DNA of 13,857 nucleotides from Thermoleophilaceae bacterium (GTDB lineage Bacteria > Actinomycetota > Thermoleophilia > Solirubrobacterales > Thermoleophilaceae): assembly GCA_013812065.1 (NCBI GenBank), contig JACCUC010000063.1, forward strand, positions 1-13,857. Direction: 5' to 3'. The notes beneath the pieces are model-generated. The model had not been told where the DNA came from and ran no database searches. It saw only the letters and a program-made list of their open reading frames with translations. Positions 7,335 through 11,907 of this stretch are shown here, piece after piece. Position 1 is the first letter of the stretch, and the number at the start of each line of letters is the position of its first letter. The translations under genes and the position numbers were made by a program.

Positions 7335-7595
7335 CTACTCCGATAGGAAGAACGCGATCAGGCCGAAGATGAAGGCATAGAAGATGATCGCCTCCGTCAG
7401 GGCGAAGCCGAGCCACTGGATGCTCGTGATCTCGTCGCGCATCTCGGGCTGGCGCGTGACCGACTCGATCACCTTGCCGAAGATGTAGCCGACGCCGATG
7501 CCGGGGCCGATCGTCCCGAGCCCGGCACCGACTCCGAGGGCGATTCCCTTCGTGCTCTGCGCGACGAGCGGAATGAGGCCGACAGCTTCTTCCAT
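7335..7595 (-). CDS. atpE: F1Fo ATP synthase subunit c (proton-type rotor ring)
   Basis: Hairpin protein of the rotor ring. Its 86 residues form two membrane helices: helix 1 (about 10-42) with the glycine-rich packing motif ALGVGAGLGTIGPGIGVG, a polar loop RQPE (48-51), and helix 2 (about 58-84) with the ion-binding glutamate E68 in FALTEAIIFYAF. The position that is Gln in sodium-type rings is V35, and the residue after E68 is Ala rather than Ser/Thr, so it should carry protons. The ATG at 7595 has a strong AGGAGG (7602-7607) 6 nt upstream, which overlaps the atpB stop codon. This is the strongest ribosome site among the Fo genes and fits the high c stoichiometry. Confidence 0.98.
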   Translation of the reverse strand: MEEAVGLIPLVAQSTKGIALGVGAGLGTIGPGIGVGYIFGKVIESVTRQPEMRDEITSIQWLGFALTEAIIFYAFIFGLIAFFLSE

Positions 7596-7601
7596 GTCCT
7601 T

Positions 7602-7607
7602 CCTCCT
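7602..7607 (-). promoter_or_regulatory. Strong ribosome binding site of atpE
   Basis: A perfect AGGAGG lies 6 nt before the atpE ATG and overlaps the last base region of the atpB stop (TAAGGAGG). It is expected to boost c-subunit synthesis above that of its neighbours. Confidence 0.8.
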
Positions 7608-8545
7608 TAGTGCTCCGAGGTTGCCTCACCGACGTAGATGGCGGTGAGGATGGCAAAGATGAAAGCCTGCAGCCCGGCGATCAGCACGACCTCGAAGATG
7701 AAGAAGGCGATCGCGGCGGGCAGGGTGACGGCGCCCACCGCGGCGATACCGAGGATCACCGCGAGGCCTCCGGCCATGAAGAGGATCAGGAGATGCCCCG
7801 CCAGCAGGTTCGCGAACAGCCGCACCGACAGCGAGATGATGCGCACGAAGTGCGAGATGCTCTCGATCAGGAAGAGTCCGGCCTTCGCGAAGATGTTGTC
7901 CGGCGTCCCCGCCGGGATCCAGCTCTTGAAGTACTGGACCGGCCCCTTCGTGATGATGCCCTGGATGTTGTAAGCGAACCACACCACCAGGGTCAGCACG
8001 AGCGGCACCGAGATGTTGGCCGTCGCCGCGTAGACGGCAAGGGACGGGACCTCGATGCCGAAGATGGGTATGGGCTTGGCGGTGTTGGTCGGCAACGGCA
8101 GATAACCGATCAGGTTGGACACGAGGATGAAGAGGAAGAGGGTCGCGACCAGTGGGAACCAGCGAGCGCCCATCGCGCGGTCCATGTTCCCGAGCGTGAG
8201 CTGGCTGCGGGTGAGGTCGTAGGCCGCCTCGACGGCGGTCTGGACGCGATTGGGGCGGTCCTGCATGCGCCGTGCGATGTAGAGCATCCCTACAGCGGTG
8301 ATGGCGCACGCCGCCATCACGAGTACGACCGCCTTGTTGATGCTCATGTCGATGGGCCCGAGGGGGAGCACGATCCACGGGTCGAGCTCGAACTCCGTGA
8401 TCGGCGGCTCTCCCGGCGGGCCGGGCGGCACCAGGATGGCGACCGCGATCACCACGGCGAGGTAGACGCTGATCCCGATCAGCACCTTCCACTTGGTGGC
8501 GAGCCCGCCGGAGGTCTCGCCGTCCGAGGCGCTGGCCGCGCTCAT
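7607..8545 (-). CDS. atpB: F1Fo ATP synthase subunit a
   Basis: Stator proton channel of Fo. The 312-residue protein has an N-terminal cytosolic stretch, a first membrane helix (about 20-40), a Pro-rich extracytoplasmic loop and further helices. The signature SLSVRLFANLLAGH (239-251) contains the essential arginine R242. The last helix has LQAFIFAILTAIYV (292-305), where Q293 matches the conserved Gln paired with that Arg. The frame is open further upstream, but the ATG at 8545 is chosen because it overlaps the atpI stop as ATGA, a typical coupled junction. MSAASASDGETSGG is then a plausible soluble N-terminus. Its TAA merges with the atpE ribosome site. Confidence 0.95.
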   Translation of the reverse strand: MSAASASDGETSGGLATKWKVLIGISVYLAVVIAVAILVPPGPPGEPPITEFELDPWIVLPLGPIDMSINKAVVLVMAACAITAVGMLYIARRMQDRPNRVQTAVEAAYDLTRSQLTLGNMDRAMGARWFPLVATLFLFILVSNLIGYLPLPTNTAKPIPIFGIEVPSLAVYAATANISVPLVLTLVVWFAYNIQGIITKGPVQYFKSWIPAGTPDNIFAKAGLFLIESISHFVRIISLSVRLFANLLAGHLLILFMAGGLAVILGIAAVGAVTLPAAIAFFIFEVVLIAGLQAFIFAILTAIYVGEATSEH

Positions 8546-8955
8546 CGTCGACCCCTGGATGCGGGCGTGGTCCCGAGCGGGCGCAGGATCGCCTGCATGG
8601 TGAAGGCGAGCGTGAACAGGAACAGGAACAGGACCGCCGCCGCGAGCCCGGCCTCGCTGTCGCTCAGCCCCACGGCGAATATCGCCAGGGCGACGACCCA
8701 GCCCCGGACGATCATGCTCGCGGCGGTGAGCCCGGCCGCGGTCCGGACGTCGCTCGCGGCCATGGCACGGCGCTGGATCAGCTCGCGAGCTCCTCGCTGG
8801 AGGATCCACGCCCCGGCGGCCACCGCGTAGCCCAGCATCGGAAGGCCGGCGAGGAGGAACAGCGGCAGGGCGACCACGAGCGCGCCGAGGTCGAGGTAGC
8901 GCAGGACGCGCAGGACCTTGGCGTCGTCAGAGAGTGCGGTAGCGCGAGTAGACAA
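8542..8955 (-). CDS. atpI: AtpI-like small membrane protein of the ATP synthase operon
   Basis: A protein of about 137 residues with four hydrophobic helices (around residues 20-38, 42-58, 75-98 and 105-125), placed between atpZ and atpB. AtpI-family proteins in this position help c-ring assembly or stability. The sequence is divergent, so the call rests on size, topology and position. The gene has no ATG or GTG start compatible with keeping helix 1. I chose the TTG at 8955, which overlaps atpZ by 29 nt. A second TTG at 8961 is equally possible, and neither has a clear ribosome site, so translation is probably coupled to atpZ. The stop overlaps the atpB start (ATGA). Confidence 0.7.
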   Translation of the reverse strand: MSTRATALSDDAKVLRVLRYLDLGALVVALPLFLLAGLPMLGYAVAAGAWILQRGARELIQRRAMAASDVRTAAGLTAASMIVRGWVVALAIFAVGLSDSEAGLAAAVLFLFLFTLAFTMQAILRPLGTTPASRGRR

Positions 8956-9136
8956 GGGCAAAGCCGGCCCCGAAGCCGGCAAAGGTTCCGAGAATGAGGA
9001 GCGGAGCGAGCGCGTCGAGGAGGGCGCCGATCCCGGCCCCGACCCCCGCGCACAACAGAACCGTACCGAGCAGGAGGAAACCCGCCGTCGCGCCGCTCGG
9101 AGCGGGGCGCGCGGGCTGGAGATCGGTGAGCGGCAC
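8927..9136 (-). CDS. atpZ: AtpZ/AtpI-family two-helix protein
   Basis: A 69-residue protein with two membrane helices (about 16-38 and 42-62), separated by the short turn GIGALLDALAPLL. The pattern G-x-x-x-G-x-x-x-D followed by G-x-x-x-G-x-x-x-x-Y is that of AtpZ (the PF09527 type), which is often found at the head of ATP synthase operons and has been proposed to act in c-ring assembly or magnesium/calcium transport. It is the first gene of the operon. The start is taken as GTG at 9136, although no ribosome site is evident before it. The gene overlaps atpI. The family call is good; the function is inferred. Confidence 0.75.
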   Translation of the reverse strand: MPLTDLQPARPAPSGATAGFLLLGTVLLCAGVGAGIGALLDALAPLLILGTFAGFGAGFALVYSRYRTL

Positions 9137-9209
9137 GGAGAGGTGTCTCGTAGCGAGCCGGAGGGCGGCGAGGCGGAGTGCCCGCGGCGATCTCCCGTTC
9201 GGACCGGCG

Positions 9210-9215
9210 AGTCTA
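9210..9215 (-). promoter_or_regulatory. Weak -10 candidate upstream of the atp operon
   Basis: TAGACT on the minus strand fits the actinobacterial TANNNT pattern about 75 nt before atpZ, in the only gap (9137-9266) where the operon promoter could lie. No convincing -35 element is seen at 16-19 nt spacing. I see nothing else recognisable in this gap. Confidence 0.2.
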
Positions 9216-9266
9216 CATGAGCGCGGGCTTGGTGGCGGCTGCGTAACACCCCTCGTAAAGCCGTCC

Positions 9267-10781
9267 CTACTCCGACTTGTCGGCGGCGAACGTCGTCTGC
9301 CGCCGGAGGACTACCACGTTGCGCTCGTAGAAGACGGTCTCGTAGCCGCCCTTGTCGAGGAATAGGCGCTGGCGGTCGAAGTACCCGGCCTTGGGCCAGC
9401 GCGTCCAGAAGTACTCGGCGGGATCGGTCACGATGTACTCGGGCCGCTTCTTGTAGGCCCTCATTTCGAAGACCTCGGCCCGATGGGTGAGGTGGGCCAT
9501 CATCCCGCTCCCCGTCAGCACCGAGGCGTCCGACGGAATCCGCGAGAGGGCGGCCTGGCGCGCTCGGTCCCCCGCCGAGGGCCGATAGAAGTCGGGGTCC
9601 GCCATGTCCGCGAGCGGGAACCTCGTGGCCACGGCGAGGTTCGCGACGGCGATCGCGGCGGCGCCCCCGACGAGTACGGCACGCCTCCTCGACTGCAACG
9701 GCCGCCAGCGGGCGAGCCGCGCCAGCGCGTCGGCCGAGCCCATGACGAGAACGGGGGCGATCGTCAGCGAGTAGTGAAGGTAGGGGGTCCACAGCCACGG
9801 ATTGCCTGCCAGCATCCGCTCGAGCAGCAGAGGCAGCGCGAGCAGCCCGATCGGCGACAGCAGCGCCAGGCCGAAGAACGGGGCGAAGGTCAGCCCGATC
9901 GTGCCGGCCTTCGTCGAGCTCGCCCACCCCGGGCCCGGGTCGAACGTACCGCTGAAGAAGACGCGGGGCAGGCGCGTGGGGTCCGTGACGATGTTCGCGA
10001 GCGCGCTCGTGAGGTCTCGGCCGACCGCTCCGTACATCCAGTGCCGGTAGGCCCGGCCATCGACGAAGAGCGGCTGGACCACGTCGGTGTAGATCACGAA
10101 CCAGGCGATGCCGGCGGCGGCGGTGACGGCCGCCGTGCGCCACTCCCTCTGGGTGATTCCCACGTAGAGACCTATGAACGCTACGACAACGCCCATGTTC
10201 TCCTTGACGAGCAGGAGAGCCAGGATCAGGACGGCGAACGTCCGCCAGCGGCGGTCCTCCACCGCGAGCAGGATCAGCCCGAGCAGCAGGGGTGCGAACG
10301 CGATCTCGTGGAAGCCGAAGGCGACCGCCGACGCGACCCCCCAGAACGACGCGTAGGCGAACGCCATCAGGTAGCCGCCAGTACGGCCCAGGCGCCGCCG
10401 GCAGAAGACGTAGACGGGGACGATCGACGCGGCGATCAGGACTGCCTGAGCGATCAGGAGGACGCCCACGTTCTCCCAGATCCAGTACAGGGGCGCCAGC
10501 GCGATCAGGATCGGCGTGAAGTGGTCGCCGAGGATGTTGTCGTAGCCGAACGGCGACAGGAACGTCGAGGTCGGCTTCTCGAAACGGCTGTAGTTCCAAA
10601 TCGCCTGGTCGAAGATCGCCAGGTCGGTCCCGCTGTTGTAGTGGAGGTGGTTGAGGAACGAGAAGACCCCGTAGACGACCGCCGCCGCGGCGCAGGCGAG
10701 GAGCAGCGCGGGCTCGCGCCGGGCGAGCGCGCGTAGGCTCCTGCCTTCGCCGCTGACGGCTTTGAGCAGCCTCAACCTCAC
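9267..10781 (-). CDS. DUF2079 multi-pass membrane protein
   Basis: A 504-residue membrane protein with about ten hydrophobic segments spread over residues 25-390 and a soluble C-terminal region (about 400-504). The N-terminal motif GTDLAIFDQAIWNYSRFEKP (50-69), followed by GDHFTPILIALAPLYW (85-100), is the hallmark of DUF2079 proteins. These resemble GT-C membrane glycosyltransferases in layout, including acidic residues in the first extracytoplasmic loop. An enzymatic role in glycan transfer is inference only. The GTG at 10781 lies 16 nt after the stop of the lipoprotein gene, and the two are probably cotranscribed. The ribosome site is weak, and a TTG two codons downstream is an alternative start. 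It ends 130 nt before atpZ. Confidence 0.85.
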   Translation of the reverse strand: MRLRLLKAVSGEGRSLRALARREPALLLACAAAAVVYGVFSFLNHLHYNSGTDLAIFDQAIWNYSRFEKPTSTFLSPFGYDNILGDHFTPILIALAPLYWIWENVGVLLIAQAVLIAASIVPVYVFCRRRLGRTGGYLMAFAYASFWGVASAVAFGFHEIAFAPLLLGLILLAVEDRRWRTFAVLILALLLVKENMGVVVAFIGLYVGITQREWRTAAVTAAAGIAWFVIYTDVVQPLFVDGRAYRHWMYGAVGRDLTSALANIVTDPTRLPRVFFSGTFDPGPGWASSTKAGTIGLTFAPFFGLALLSPIGLLALPLLLERMLAGNPWLWTPYLHYSLTIAPVLVMGSADALARLARWRPLQSRRRAVLVGGAAAIAVANLAVATRFPLADMADPDFYRPSAGDRARQAALSRIPSDASVLTGSGMMAHLTHRAEVFEMRAYKKRPEYIVTDPAEYFWTRWPKAGYFDRQRLFLDKGGYETVFYERNVVVLRRQTTFAADKSE

Positions 10782-10797
10782 CGCCTGACGGGACCGG

Positions 10798-11298
10798 CTA
10801 GCCGGGTGGCGGCGGTGGGCTACCGGGCGGCGCGGCCTGGCCGGGGGGCGGCGGCGGCTCGCCGCCGGGCGCCGGCTCGGACTCTTCCTCCTCCTCGACG
10901 ACGATCGTCATCGTCGGCTTTTGGTCCGCCTCCGTCTCCGTGTCGGTGATCGAGTAGTCGCCCTTGTCGTCGAAGACCTGACTGAAGGTCGCGCCGGCCT
11001 TGATCGGCCCGGAGTCGAAGTCGGACCCGGGGCCGTCGGTCTTCGTAACGCCGTGCTCGACGTCGTCGCTGTTGGTCCAGATGACCTGCGTCCCGCTAGG
11101 GATGGTGAGCTCGTCGGGCACGTACTGGAGCTCCGTGATGTCGACCACGACGCGCCCCTCCGACACCTTTCCGGGTTCGAGCGTCGTGGGAGCCGTGGGG
11201 CCGCTCGACGAGCCCCCGCCGGCGGGGGCTCCCCCGCCACCGCCCCCGCACCCCGCGACGACCAGAGCCGTCGCCAGAAATAGTCCCAGGTACCTCAT
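10798..11298 (-). CDS. Lipoprotein with cupredoxin-like domain lacking most copper ligands
   Basis: A secreted lipoprotein of 166 residues. It has a signal peptide with lipobox VAGC (Cys17), a Gly/Ser/Pro linker (18-45), a plastocyanin-like beta-sandwich (about 49-134) and an E-rich then Pro/Gly-rich tail (135-166). Domain hallmarks are ITELQYVPDELTIPSGTQVIWTN, the ligand-type histidine in VEHGVTK (His82), FDSGPIKAGATFSQVF and GDYSI. The usual distal ligand loop (Cys-x-x-His-x-x-x-x-Met) is replaced by TDTETEADQKPTM, without Cys or His, so type 1 copper binding is doubtful. The ATG at 11298 has AAGGA 8 nt upstream. The ATG at 11307, which adds MRS, is an alternative. It leads a probable two-gene operon with the DUF2079 gene. 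Function is unknown. Confidence 0.85.
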   Translation of the reverse strand: MRYLGLFLATALVVAGCGGGGGGAPAGGGSSSGPTAPTTLEPGKVSEGRVVVDITELQYVPDELTIPSGTQVIWTNSDDVEHGVTKTDGPGSDFDSGPIKAGATFSQVFDDKGDYSITDTETEADQKPTMTIVVEEEEESEPAPGGEPPPPPGQAAPPGSPPPPPG

Positions 11299-11360
11299 CG
11301 ACCGCATCCTTCCCCGCTTTCTCTCGCCCTCGGAGCCCACCGACCCAGCCCCCTTCGGTC

Positions 11361-11377
11361 CGCCGGGTGGCCCGGCG
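11361..11377. repeat. 7-bp inverted repeat in the divergent intergenic region
   Basis: CGCCGGG-tgg-CCCGGCG lies in the 11308-11436 gap between the divergent lipoprotein and yjbQ genes. It could be a leader hairpin of the lipoprotein mRNA or an operator. It could also be chance in GC-rich DNA. Confidence 0.35.
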
Positions 11378-11386
11378 CCGCCTGGA

Positions 11387-11392
11387 AACCTA
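11387..11392 (-). promoter_or_regulatory. Weak -10 candidate for the lipoprotein-DUF2079 pair
   Basis: TAGGTT on the minus strand matches TANNNT, about 90 nt before the lipoprotein ATG. It lies in an AT-richer island (TTTTCGGTTAGGTTT) that stands out from its surroundings. No good -35 element is seen. A transcript from here would carry the 11361-11377 hairpin in its leader. Confidence 0.25.
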
Positions 11393-11421
11393 ACCGAAAA
11401 CCGCGCGCCGCGCGCCTGGGC

Positions 11422-11427
11422 TAGGGT
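11422..11427 (+). promoter_or_regulatory. -10 element placing yjbQ as a leaderless gene
   Basis: TAGGGT fits the actinobacterial TANNNT -10 pattern and ends 9 nt before the yjbQ ATG. Transcription would then start at or within a few bases of the start codon. No Shine-Dalgarno sequence precedes the ATG, which is consistent with leaderless translation. Confidence 0.45.
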
Positions 11428-11436
11428 CCGCTCTCG

Positions 11437-11871
11437 ATGTGGGCGCAACGAGAGCTGCAACTTTCCGGCCGCTCCCGCGGTTTCCACGTGGTGACCGGGG
11501 AGATCGTCGACGCTCTGCCCGAGCTCGGTGGGCTCGAGGTCGGACTGCTGCACGTGTTCATACGTCACACCTCCGCTTCGCTGACGCTGAACGAGAACGC
11601 GAGCGCCGCGGTCCTGCGTGACTTCCGCTCCTGGTTCGACGAGGCGGTGCCCGAGGAGGCGCCCTACTGGACCCACCGCGACGAGGGGTCCGACGACATG
11701 CCGGCCCACGTCAAGTCCTCGCTGCTCGGCAGCTCGCTCTTCGCCCCGATCGCCCAGGGACGGCTGGCGCTCGGGACCTGGCAGGGCATCTACCTGTGCG
11801 AGCACCGCGACGGCGCCGGGCCGCGCACGGTGATGCTGACGGTGTGGGGTGAGGAGCGCCAGGGCGGCTAG
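11437..11871 (+). CDS. yjbQ: YjbQ family protein (UPF0047, secondary thiamine-phosphate synthase type)
   Basis: A 144-residue protein that covers the whole family length. Conserved motifs are VFIRHTSASLTLNENAS (about 41-57), DEGSDDMPAHVKSSLLGSS (82-100) and LGTWQGIYLCEHRDG (111-125). The histidines in the HTS, AHVKS and CEH motifs are the usual conserved, probably metal- or phosphate-binding, positions. Some members complement thiamine-phosphate synthase mutants, but the physiological role is unsettled. The ATG at 11437 has no ribosome site and a -10 element close by, so it is probably leaderless. The radical SAM gene follows on the same strand after 36 nt. I see no thiamine genes nearby. Confidence 0.92.
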   Translation: MWAQRELQLSGRSRGFHVVTGEIVDALPELGGLEVGLLHVFIRHTSASLTLNENASAAVLRDFRSWFDEAVPEEAPYWTHRDEGSDDMPAHVKSSLLGSSLFAPIAQGRLALGTWQGIYLCEHRDGAGPRTVMLTVWGEERQGG

Positions 11872-11895
11872 CCGGTGTCCATCCGGCGCCCATGA

Positions 11896-11907
11896 GAACA
11901 TACGTTC
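11896..11907 (+). promoter_or_regulatory. LexA/SOS box abutting the radical SAM start codon
   Basis: GAACATACGTTC is a perfect palindromic half-site pair, GAAC-N4-GTTC, the core of the Gram-positive and actinobacterial LexA operator. With flanks (A before, G after) it matches 13 of 14 positions of the Bacillus-type consensus CGAACRNRYGTTCG. It ends one base before the GTG at 11908 and lies in the 36-nt gap after yjbQ. LexA bound here would block initiation at, or read-through into, the radical SAM gene. Confidence 0.65.

Noticed and set aside
7335..7595. Sodium-driven ATP synthase
   Set aside because: Subunit c has Val at the Gln position and Ala after the ion-binding Glu, which does not fit the sodium-binding signature.
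8542..10599. 685-codon minus-strand frame that could be taken as one large protein
   Set aside because: Only the last part, from about 8955, is AtpI-like. The remainder overlaps the DUF2079 gene and atpZ in another frame and is R/P/G-rich noise.
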